Origin: Clostridiaceae bacterium | GTDB lineage: Bacteria; Bacillota; Clostridia; Oscillospirales; Acutalibacteraceae | DNA length: 30,277 nt | Direction of reading: 5' to 3' | NCBI GenBank assembly: GCA_904501685.1 | Contig: CAJGBX010000002.1 | Span: 1 to 30,277, forward strand | Shown: piece after piece, positions 9,123 through 15,324 of the stretch | Numbering within the stretch: the first letter of the stretch is position 1 | How the letters are laid out: each line of letters begins with the position of its first letter | Translations under genes and position numbers: made by a program | The notes under the pieces: model-generated | Database searches by the model: none | Seen by the model: only the letters and a program-made list of their open reading frames with translations | Told to the model about the DNA's origin: nothing

Positions 9123-10508
9123 TTATTTTGCACCGTACACAATTTTATTAAGTGCATTTACATAAGCACGAATGCTCGCACCGATAATATCGGTCGAAAC
9201 ACCGATACCCGAATAGAGCTTATCACCGTCGCGAAGCTTAACCAAAGCTGAGCCCATAGCCTCGTGTCCCTCGGTCACCGACTGAATTTGGAAATCGTCA
9301 AGCTCATAATGATGGCCGATAACCTGCTCAATAGCCAAAAATGCTGCATTAATCGGACCGTCACCGATACTTGTACCGGTCAAATGCTCACCGTCACGCG
9401 ATAGCTGAATATTTGCAGTTGCGGTGATAATATTACCGCTATTTATAACGTAGCTTTCAACGTGATAGGTTGAAGGTACCTGCATTGCGGCCGAGGCTAC
9501 AATCGCATCAATTTCCTTAACACCGATTTTTTTCTTCTTATTGGCAACACGCAAAAACTCCTCATAAACCTTACCGCTGTCGGCATGAGAAAGCTCATAG
9601 CCCAAGGAACGCACCGCCTCACTAACCTGAGCCAAGGTGCTGTTACTGTTTAAGCTTATATTCTGCTCCCCCGACTCTGAAGCAACGGTCACAGGCTTGA
9701 AAACATCCGAGGCACTGTTAAGCATTTCCTCTAAATTACGGTGAATGACTGTAGCATCAAGACTGCTTTCAATATTTAAATCAATACCCTTTTTACGGAT
9801 AATATCAGATAAAACACCTGCCTGCAGCCAATTATCAGAGCTACAGGTTTCAACGCCGTCAGCACCGGCATTAATTGCGGCAACGGCATTGGCGGCAGCC
9901 ATATTAAGCTCATCCGACGGCATAACGAAAACGGAAATCGATGATGCCGACTTTACATCGGCTACCATTTGGGCCATTTCTTCCGGCATCATAATTCCGG
10001 CATCATCACAAAGTGTAACGGCAGTAGCACCGCTATTGAATGCGGCTGCAGTAATCTCCTTCAAAAACTCGCGGTCGGCACGGGATGCATCAGCGGCAAC
10101 AAGCTCAACCTTTTCACACAAGGTCTTTGCCTTAGCACACATATCGGCAACGATTTCAAGCATTTTCGGTGCCTTCACGTGATGCATATACTCCATTTGA
10201 ACAGTAGATACCGGCACAGTAACTCTAAGGCAAGGGTCGTTAGCCTCCTTAATACTGTCATAAGCCTCATTTAAGCTTTCCTCGGTAAGACCTACTGAAA
10301 TTTTAACAGTGCAGTTTTTAACCAAGCCGGCAATAGTACGGTTGATAACTGCATCCTCTTTGGTATTTTTCAATGCCGAAAGCTCGATAGCGTCAACACC
10401 GACGGAATCCAAACATTTTGCAATATTGGTCTTATCACGGAAGGATAGCTTTCGGTCACCCACCGAAGCATTTTTGAGTGTAAAATCGGTTACAAGGATT
10501 TTCTTCAT
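9123..10508 (-). CDS. 2-isopropylmalate synthase-like protein lacking metal-binding motifs
   Basis: A 461-residue protein with the LeuA/citramalate synthase layout: an HMGL-like TIM barrel (about 1-255), a linker and a well-kept LeuA dimerisation/allosteric domain (about 338-461: IGDGPINAAFLAI, GVSTDIIGASIRAYVNALN). The catalytic N-terminal motif DTTLRDGEQ reads DFTLKNASV (residues 8-16), so the catalytic Arg is Lys and the metal Asp is Asn. The usual HCHND metal motif is replaced by FVMPSDE around residues 194-200. The NGxGERAGN loop is CSSDNWLQAG. Condensation with acetyl-CoA as in leucine synthesis is therefore doubtful; a sensor or a changed chemistry is possible. The start was set at the ATG at 10508, eight bases after AAAGGAG; the upstream ATG runs through the ribosome site. 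It is the first gene of a T-box-led operon. Confidence 0.85.
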   Translation of the reverse strand: MKKILVTDFTLKNASVGDRKLSFRDKTNIAKCLDSVGVDAIELSALKNTKEDAVINRTIAGLVKNCTVKISVGLTEESLNEAYDSIKEANDPCLRVTVPVSTVQMEYMHHVKAPKMLEIVADMCAKAKTLCEKVELVAADASRADREFLKEITAAAFNSGATAVTLCDDAGIMMPEEMAQMVADVKSASSISVFVMPSDELNMAAANAVAAINAGADGVETCSSDNWLQAGVLSDIIRKKGIDLNIESSLDATVIHRNLEEMLNSASDVFKPVTVASESGEQNISLNSNSTLAQVSEAVRSLGYELSHADSGKVYEEFLRVANKKKKIGVKEIDAIVASAAMQVPSTYHVESYVINSGNIITATANIQLSRDGEHLTGTSIGDGPINAAFLAIEQVIGHHYELDDFQIQSVTEGHEAMGSALVKLRDGDKLYSGIGVSTDIIGASIRAYVNALNKIVYGAK

Positions 10509-10563
10509 TATCTTTTCTCCTTTAATACTCTGCAAGTCTTAATTATCAGTTATATACTTATAA

Positions 10564-10822
10564 CAAAAAACCGCAGAGATGCTAATCTCTGCGGGATGAT
10601 TAATAAAAATTAACCACGGTACCACCCGTATTGCCGTGAAAACACGACCACTCATCAGGTTCAAATAAACCCTTAGCCAATAACGGTGCCGACCGTGACC
10701 GCTTACTAAAATTCAGCAATCAAGCTCAGATATGAGACTGCTTTGAATTTAACCTGTTGTCTTTCACCAACCGACAACTCTCTGTAAAGCTTATGATTCA
10801 AGCATAATATCTTCAACGCTTT
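10564..10822 (-). promoter_or_regulatory. T-box riboswitch leader, probable Phe specifier (UUC)
   Basis: Minus strand T-box GGGTGGTACCGTGG (complement of about 10614-10627). A perfect terminator hairpin, CCGCAGAGAT with ATCTCTGCGG (10571-10594), ends in a U-run. Stem I contains AGAGAG, the GGTTGGTGAAA terminal loop and a 3' specifier strand AAA-TTC-A (specifier 10745-10747). A leucine codon, expected for a true leuA, cannot be placed there. ATT (Ile) is possible one base earlier but would be followed by C instead of a purine. Confidence 0.9.
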
Positions 10823-10828
10823 TTAGTG

Positions 10829-10857
10829 ATTATATCACCGCACGCCCGATTTGTCAA
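10829..10857 (-). promoter_or_regulatory. Sigma-A promoter of T-box unit A
   Basis: Minus strand TTGACA (10852-10857), a 17-base spacer and TATAAT (10829-10834). It fires into the T-box leader of the LeuA-like operon and is divergent from the tRNA-Pro promoter. Confidence 0.9.
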
Positions 10858-10920
10858 GAATTTTTTAAGAAAAATCAGAACTCAGAAATTCATAAAATAA
10901 AAATATTTACTAAAAACATC

Positions 10921-10949
10921 TTGACATTTGAGAGTAAAATCTATATAAT
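10921..10949 (+). promoter_or_regulatory. Promoter of tRNA-Pro
   Basis: TTGACA (10921-10926), a 17-base spacer and TATAAT (10944-10949), about 39 bases upstream of the mature tRNA start. Confidence 0.85.
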
Positions 10950-10987
10950 AATACGGCACGGTTGAATTTGTGCCGATGCTAATATTT

Positions 10988-11064
10988 CGAGGTGTGGCTC
11001 AGTTTGGTAGAGCGCTGCGTTCGGGACGCAGAGGCCGTGGGTTCAAGTCCCGTCACCTCGACCA
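10988..11064 (+). tRNA. tRNA-Pro (anticodon CGG)
   Basis: A 77-base cloverleaf with acceptor arms CGAGGTG/CACCTCG, D arm GGCTC...GAGC and anticodon stem CTGCG/CGCAG around TTCGGGA (anticodon CGG). The T arm contains GTTCAAGTC, and discriminator A plus an encoded CCA are present. It decodes CCG. Confidence 0.95.
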
Positions 11065-11100
11065 GAAAACGACAGATTCCGACAGGAATCTGTCGTTTTC
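11065..11100 (+). terminator. Terminator-like hairpin after tRNA-Pro
   Basis: A perfect 16-bp inverted repeat (11065-11080 with 11085-11100) with a 4-base loop directly after the tRNA CCA. The arm ends in TTTTC, so it can act as an intrinsic terminator. Confidence 0.8.
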
Positions 11101-11277
11101 AACTAAGTGCGCCTTTCGGCGCGTGAAGTTTGCTTCGCAAGTGAAGTTGTCCTACGGACAGTGAAGTTTCTGCACAAGTGAGTGGCGCACTTAACTTCAC
11201 TTTGTGCGACAGCACAAAACTTCATTAGACCTTAGGCATAACTTCACATCGGCGTTAGCCGATACTTCACTAAAAAC
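11101..11277. repeat. Tandem-hairpin repeat array with GTGAAGTT/AACTTCAC spacers
   Basis: Non-coding array. GTGAAGTT-type units alternate with small hairpins (loops TTC in TTGCTTCGCAA and CTAC in TGTCCTACGGACA) up to about 11180. Then the reverse-complement unit ACTTCAC alternates with hairpins (TTTGTGC...GCACAAA, ATCGGC...GCCGAT) to 11270. Outer arms TAAGTGCGCC (11104-11113) and GGCGCACTTA (11184-11193) pair exactly. The two halves could fold into one branched cruciform. No ORF is plausible; it looks like a dispersed repeat element of unknown function. Confidence 0.75.
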
Positions 11278-11336
11278 TGCAAGAGTTCCAATTCATACGC
11301 AAAACTGTCGAAAATATTTTTTCGTGGCCTATAGAC

Positions 11337-11371
11337 AAAAATTCCAAGGACTTTAAGTTCTTGGAATTTTT
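11337..11371 (-). terminator. Terminator of dinB
   Basis: AAAAATTCCAAGGAC pairs with GTTCTTGGAATTTTT (11337-11351 with 11357-11371), one G-U wobble and a 5-base loop. It lies 30 bases after the dinB stop and has A/T runs on both sides, so it can work in both directions. Confidence 0.85.
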
Positions 11372-11400
11372 ACTTATTATCTACTCACCTTTCACTTTCA

Positions 11401-12639
11401 TCAAACCGAAAGTCTTGGATGACCTAAGGTGCTGGGTGACTGTTCTCGAAAGGCAGTAAAGTCATTCATAAGAGATGCCCTTACTACCGCACCGTTTCCA
11501 AAGCGTTCACGAACCAAGTCTACACTGCGTTCTAAAGTATCCTGCTTTATCAGCTTCATATTATCCTCAAAAAACGATAGCTGCAGCCTTGGACTGTAGT
11601 CCCTCAAATTTATAGCCCTGATACCGACCGACCTCAACGGATACTCAAACCCGTAGTTAGCTTTCAGCAGCCTTATGCCCTCGTCAGCCAAGGCTTTTGC
11701 CGATTGCAAAGGTGAGGTGAGTCCCGTCATAAACTCCTTAACGGCAAGCCGACTATCCCTTATATGCACCGCTATTGAGTGTGCCTGCATTTCCTCACGG
11801 CGAAGCTCACGCCCAACCTCCTCCGAAAGTCTTAAAAATACGCGGTAAACCTCAGAAAAGGTTGTTAAATCCTTAGGGCAGGTCACCGACCGTCCGATGC
11901 TTTGCGGTTTGTATTTAAAATCACTCTTTAACACCGAGGAATTTTCCTCACCGTTGGCAAACCTATGCAAAAGCACACCGTTTTTACCTAATTTCAGCCG
12001 TAATGCCTCAGGGTCAATCTTAGCCAGGTCACCGATTGTAAACACCGCCAGGGAATGAAGCTTTCGTTCGGTTGCAGGACCGACACCGAGCAGGCGGTTC
12101 ACCTCTAGCGGCCACAAAATCTCACGAAAATTTTCATAAGGAATAATGTTAGTTTTATCGGGTTTTCTTAAATCTGAACCAAGCTTTGCGAAGATTTTAT
12201 TAAAGCTGACACCGACCGAAGCCGTCAAACCCTGCTCGGCGTTAATCTCACGACGAATACGGTCGGCAATCTCCTCGCCGGTGCCAAACAACCGACGGCT
12301 GCCGGTCACATCAAGCCAGCACTCATCAATTCCAAACGGTTCAATCAGGTCGGTATAGCGCTCATAAATCCTTCTTACCTCTTGCGAAAAATAAGTGTAC
12401 CGCTTAAAATCGGGCGGAACCACAACCAACGACGGACACTTCTGCTGAGCCTGCCAAATTGCCTCGCCTGTCGAAACACCGTACTGCTTTGCAATCTCAT
12501 TTTTAGCTAAAATTATGCCGTGACGCTCTTCCTTACTCCCTCCGACTGCCACCGCCTTGCCCCGTAATTCGGGATTGTCACGGCAGGCCACCGAGGCATA
12601 AAAATTATTAAGGTCACAGTGCAAAATCTGCCGTACCAA
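11401..12639 (-). CDS. dinB: DNA polymerase IV (Y-family translesion polymerase)
   Basis: A 412-residue Y-family polymerase for error-prone bypass of damaged DNA. It starts with HCDLNNFYASVAC, containing the first catalytic Asp, then GIDECWLDVTG (second Asp and Glu, about residues 102-112), SVGVSFNKIFAKLGSDLRKPDK, and a helix-hairpin-helix around LLGVGPATERKL. Near residue 353 is QLSFF, a beta-clamp-binding motif. Length and motifs are those of a full DinB. The start is a TTG seven bases after AGAGGTG; the nearby ATG is out of frame. The promoter is flanked by two LexA-type boxes, so SOS control is expected. Confidence 0.95.
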   Translation of the reverse strand: MVRQILHCDLNNFYASVACRDNPELRGKAVAVGGSKEERHGIILAKNEIAKQYGVSTGEAIWQAQQKCPSLVVVPPDFKRYTYFSQEVRRIYERYTDLIEPFGIDECWLDVTGSRRLFGTGEEIADRIRREINAEQGLTASVGVSFNKIFAKLGSDLRKPDKTNIIPYENFREILWPLEVNRLLGVGPATERKLHSLAVFTIGDLAKIDPEALRLKLGKNGVLLHRFANGEENSSVLKSDFKYKPQSIGRSVTCPKDLTTFSEVYRVFLRLSEEVGRELRREEMQAHSIAVHIRDSRLAVKEFMTGLTSPLQSAKALADEGIRLLKANYGFEYPLRSVGIRAINLRDYSPRLQLSFFEDNMKLIKQDTLERSVDLVRERFGNGAVVRASLMNDFTAFREQSPSTLGHPRLSV

Positions 12640-12668
12640 ACATTTTCACCTCTTATGCTATAATTCTC

Positions 12669-12725
12669 GAACGTCTGTTCTTCGATTATAGCACACATTT
12701 TCTCAAAAGTAAAGAACAAATGTTT
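12669..12725 (-). promoter_or_regulatory. SOS promoter of dinB with two LexA-type boxes
   Basis: Minus strand -35 TTTACT (12708-12713), 17-base spacer, -10 TATAAT (12685-12690). A perfect GAAC-N4-GTTC palindrome (12669-12680) covers the expected start site. An imperfect one, GAAC-AAAT-GTTT (12714-12725), touches the -35 upstream. Both fit the Gram-positive LexA/DinR box CGAAC-N4-GTTCG. Confidence 0.8.
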
Positions 12726-12760
12726 GGCAAATACTGTTTTTTAACAAATTCAATTGATTG

Positions 12761-13243
12761 TCACCAGCTTCTTACCCCGTCAATATGAATAAACCGTGCA
12801 GACGAATAATTATATTCACGAAGCGGCTTGTTAAGCGCATCACGTGAGTGCGCCGCCACTGTTATCTCAGGGTAAACCGACACAATCACGACAGTGTGGT
12901 AAAAATCACCCACGCCGTCAGCCAACTGCACAATATCCCCGGGGAGTGCCTCGCTTTGCGGCACCGTAAAGCCGTAAGGTCCCACCGAACGGTTATTCAC
13001 CAAAAAATCATATAAAAACTCGACGCCCGTCCAAGACGGTGTACGGTCATTGACATTGATATAAAACCAACCGATTTCGGGTGTATAGTTCATAACACCT
13101 GCACCGGCAAAAATACACTGGGACGCAAAGTTAGTACAATCTCCGCCGATATCGGCAAAATCAAAATACCTGGGGTTGCGTGAATATGCCCATAGCCTAG
13201 CATAATTTACCGCCCATTGACGGTTATAAAAAACCTCTCTCAT
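12761..13243 (-). CDS. Amidase-domain (amidase_6-like) protein
   Basis: A 160-residue protein that is almost entirely one putative amidase domain (amidase_6, NlpC/P60-like fold). The catalytic Cys is in GGDCTNFASQC (Cys35), His in FYHTVVIV near 115 and a second His in VAAHSRDA near 130. Family members are often secreted and cut peptidoglycan peptides, but no signal peptide or membrane segment is seen here, so it may act in the cytoplasm. The start follows GGTGAT and lies 4 bases behind the stop of the membrane-protein gene, so the two form a unit. Confidence 0.8.
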   Translation of the reverse strand: MREVFYNRQWAVNYARLWAYSRNPRYFDFADIGGDCTNFASQCIFAGAGVMNYTPEIGWFYINVNDRTPSWTGVEFLYDFLVNNRSVGPYGFTVPQSEALPGDIVQLADGVGDFYHTVVIVSVYPEITVAAHSRDALNKPLREYNYSSARFIHIDGVRSW

Positions 13244-13247
13244 ACTA

Positions 13248-13826
13248 TCACCAATACATACTATGCACCGAGATTAATAGCAGGTACGCACCTCTTGAAA
13301 CAGCTAACCCAAAGCTATTGCTGATAGGGTCTTGGAATATCGGGATTCTTGGAGGATAAAAGGTAAACACAAAAAATAACCCTGCAATTATAAAAAGCGT
13401 TACAACCGCAAGCTTTTCAAATCTAAAACCTTGTTTTTTACCTTTAAGCATAACCGTTTCACTCAAGAATGCTACCGCTACTGCAATAAAGAAAATCGCA
13501 ATATTAACCCAATCGGGAGTTTTTCCAAATACACCGTTCAAGGTGTAAAAGTATGTCGGTATCAGCAAAAGACCTATCAAGACACCCTTTAGCTTAACGG
13601 TCCAAAAATTTTCATAATTCTTTCCGATAATAAAATATTCTGCGGTTGCGAATAAAAACATCGGGAAAAACAACAGCTTCATATGTTCCCATGTAGACTC
13701 GTTAACCGCAGAAAAAAGTGCTACAATAGAGCTATCAGTCCAACCGTACAGAAAATGCAAAACCGTTCCAAGCAACGATACCGCGATAAAACCTATCCCT
13801 TGCCAAAAATTAATACTTCGTTTCAT
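13248..13826 (-). CDS. Six-TM membrane protein, DUF6512-like
   Basis: A 192-residue hydrophobic protein with about six predicted membrane spans. Its VNESTWEHMKLLFFPMF stretch (near 41-57) is the hallmark I associate with DUF6512 proteins of Clostridia; no function is known to me. The start MKRSINFWQG is preceded by GGTGGGG. It is the first gene of a two-gene unit with the amidase-domain protein. No strong promoter was found, only a TATAAT at about -25 without a good -35. Confidence 0.7.
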   Translation of the reverse strand: MKRSINFWQGIGFIAVSLLGTVLHFLYGWTDSSIVALFSAVNESTWEHMKLLFFPMFLFATAEYFIIGKNYENFWTVKLKGVLIGLLLIPTYFYTLNGVFGKTPDWVNIAIFFIAVAVAFLSETVMLKGKKQGFRFEKLAVVTLFIIAGLFFVFTFYPPRIPIFQDPISNSFGLAVSRGAYLLLISVHSMYW

Positions 13827-13945
13827 ACCCCACCGCCTAAAAGCTTTTTATTATTATATTTTCGGCAGGTAAGGTTTATTCTAGTGAAGAAGTAATAGGG
13901 TTTTATAGTGAAGGGAGAAGAGTGAAAAGAGAATAGTTAAAAGAA

Positions 13946-13992
13946 CAAAACGAAACGACAATCTTCTTGTTGAAAATTGTCGTTTCGTTTTG
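13946..13992 (-). terminator. Terminator downstream of tRNA-Arg
   Basis: CAAAACGAAACGACAAT (13946-13962) pairs perfectly with ATTGTCGTTTCGTTTTG (13976-13992). The stem reaches into the CCA end of tRNA-Arg. The minus-strand transcript ends in TTTTG. It may also serve plus-strand transcription. Confidence 0.75.
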
Positions 13993-14067
13993 GCCCGCTC
14001 GAAGGGATTCGAACCCCCGTCCTTCAGAATCGGAATCTGCTGCGATATCCAGCTTCGCTACGAGCGG
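13991..14067 (-). tRNA. tRNA-Arg (anticodon CCG)
   Basis: Minus-strand cloverleaf with acceptor CCGCTCG/CGAGCGG and D arm GCGA...TCGC. The anticodon loop is TTCCGAT (anticodon CCG, reads CGG), the T arm contains GGTTCGAATC, and discriminator G plus an encoded CCA follow. The top anticodon-stem pair is a G-A mismatch. No separate promoter is evident upstream, so it may be processed from the transcript of the gene at 14177-15001. Confidence 0.93.
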
Positions 14068-14117
14068 AAATATTACTTTTTCTTTTACTCAGCTTGGTTA
14101 TTACAACCTGTACTCTC

Positions 14118-14153
14118 TGACAGCAGGTGACCGTTATTATCCCCCTGCTGTCA
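14118..14153 (-). repeat. Inverted repeat between tRNA-Arg and the next gene
   Basis: TGACAGCAGG (14118-14127) and CCTGCTGTCA (14144-14153) pair perfectly around a 16-base loop. It follows the 274-residue gene but lacks a U-run, so it could be a weak terminator or an RNA-processing element. Confidence 0.5.
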
Positions 14154-14176
14154 AAGAATCTCTATAGCCAAAGCTT

Positions 14177-15001
14177 TCAAGGCTTGACCGACGATTCGGT
14201 CTGTGACGGAACAATCAGTTCTCCCTTAAACTCAAAATAAGGGTCGGCAATAATAGCTCTGATCAGCTTTTCGGCATTCCTCACATGTTCTGCAACATCA
14301 CCCTTATTAGCAGTCGAGTTTTCACCGATATGCCGCCTTAAAAGGTAATAGTCAAAATTATTTGTATATCCATCAGAAACGATGTTAAACGCCTCATCAA
14401 ACACGGTACCGTTGAGTTTAAAAGCCACGCCGTCAAGGTCAGGCAGCTGCATACCATCATACAAAAAGTCCTTACCGAAGTTAGTATTCAAATCATTATA
14501 CGCCTCGGTATCAACGATATAACAAATTGCCTCTTCGTTTTGGAACTGTCCCAGAAGCCTATTGGTACTGTCCGAGCCTTCCTGTGTCAGCTTACTTGGA
14601 ATTGAACAGTTGACAACCAGCACATTAACCTCACCGTCACCGTTATAATCCTCACAGTATTCCTTTAAAATACTCGAAAGATTTTGGGACATTGTATTAT
14701 CAACAAAGGTCTTAGTATACAGTACCACCGTCATATCGTAATCAACTTTACCGACACACGAGCTGATACCGATTCCAATAATAATTGCTAACAGTAAGCA
14801 TCCGATAATGGTAAATTTACTGTAATACCAAAAGTTCTGCCATTTGCTTTTTCGGGACTGAACAAACACCACCTCGTTATAGGTAGGCTCATATTCCTCG
14901 GGGTTCTCTTTGAACGCCTCTTTTTGCCGCTTTAACTCTATAAGTTCCCTCTGTCTTGCTCTTTGCTCCTCAACCAAGTCGCGTTTTTTATTGTATGCCA
15001 T
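14177..15001 (-). CDS. Single-pass membrane protein of unknown function
   Basis: A 274-residue protein, unrecognised. Residues 1-50 are charged and probably helical (EEQRARQRELIELKRQKE). A single membrane span lies at about 64-83 (FTIIGCLLLAIIIGIGISSC), followed by a soluble domain of about 190 residues. With the positive charges before the span, the C-terminal part should be extracytoplasmic. YCEDYNGDGEVNVLVVNC near 116-133 resembles a calcium-loop-like DxNxDGE turn. AAGGGAG precedes the ATG. The gene has its own promoter and lies upstream of tRNA-Arg. Confidence 0.75.
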   Translation of the reverse strand: MAYNKKRDLVEEQRARQRELIELKRQKEAFKENPEEYEPTYNEVVFVQSRKSKWQNFWYYSKFTIIGCLLLAIIIGIGISSCVGKVDYDMTVVLYTKTFVDNTMSQNLSSILKEYCEDYNGDGEVNVLVVNCSIPSKLTQEGSDSTNRLLGQFQNEEAICYIVDTEAYNDLNTNFGKDFLYDGMQLPDLDGVAFKLNGTVFDEAFNIVSDGYTNNFDYYLLRRHIGENSTANKGDVAEHVRNAEKLIRAIIADPYFEFKGELIVPSQTESSVKP

Positions 15002-15031
15002 ATAACCGCTCCCTTCAGTTGATTTTACACT

Positions 15032-15060
15032 ATTTTACCACAACCCTTAAAACTTATCAA
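15032..15060 (-). promoter_or_regulatory. Promoter of the 274-residue membrane protein gene
   Basis: Minus strand TTGATA (15055-15060), 17-base spacer, TAAAAT (15032-15037), about 30 bases ahead of the ATG. Confidence 0.65.
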
Positions 15061-15066
15061 GTATAT

Positions 15067-15107
15067 AATTTCAGCAGGTAGCTTAATTTTCTCTACCTGC
15101 TGAAATT
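15067..15107 (-). terminator. Terminator of the feo operon
   Basis: A perfect 15-bp inverted repeat (15067-15081 with 15093-15107) beginning 5 bases after the last feo gene. The following minus-strand sequence is A/T-rich without a clean U-run. Confidence 0.75.
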
Positions 15108-15111
15108 TCAC

Positions 15112-15324
15112 TTATTCTTTTTCATTGGCCAAAGCATTTAAATCCGAATCAGATTTTGGAATAAGGGTTTTATTACTTTGGCTATAGCAAGCGTTACAGC
15201 TTCCGCAGCTTCCACCGCATGAGCAGCTATGCTTTCCTGCCTTTTTATTACGGTAGGATTTTACAGCTATTGCCGCAACAGCACCGACAACCGCCAAACC
15301 AACCAAAATTGTAGATAAATTCAT
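15112..15324 (-). CDS. FeoB-associated Cys-rich membrane protein
   Basis: A 70-residue protein: one N-terminal membrane span (about 4-22), a basic stretch RNKKAGK, then a cysteine cluster CSCGGSCGSCNAC (about 33-45). This is the layout of the FeoB-associated Cys-rich family (PF12669), probably a small partner of the Fe(II) transporter in place of FeoC. The start codon shares one base with the FeoB stop (TAATG), so the genes are translationally coupled. GGAG sits inside the end of feoB. How the cysteines act (Fe binding or redox) is not known. Confidence 0.9.
   Translation of the reverse strand: MNLSTILVGLAVVGAVAAIAVKSYRNKKAGKHSCSCGGSCGSCNACYSQSNKTLIPKSDSDLNALANEKE

Noticed and set aside
9123..10822. 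Ordinary leucine biosynthesis gene leuA with a Leu T-box
   Set aside because: The specifier region holds AAATTCA with no Leu codon in place, the catalytic and metal motifs are absent, and no leuBCD follow.
11101..11277. CRISPR array suggested by repeated GTGAAGTT units
   Set aside because: Units are only 7-8 bases, spacers are self-complementary hairpins of uneven length, and the unit inverts midway. No cas genes are near.
10988..14067. Integrated element using tRNA-Pro or tRNA-Arg as attachment sites
   Set aside because: No integrase, no duplicated tRNA 3' end and no phage genes lie between or beside the two tRNAs.
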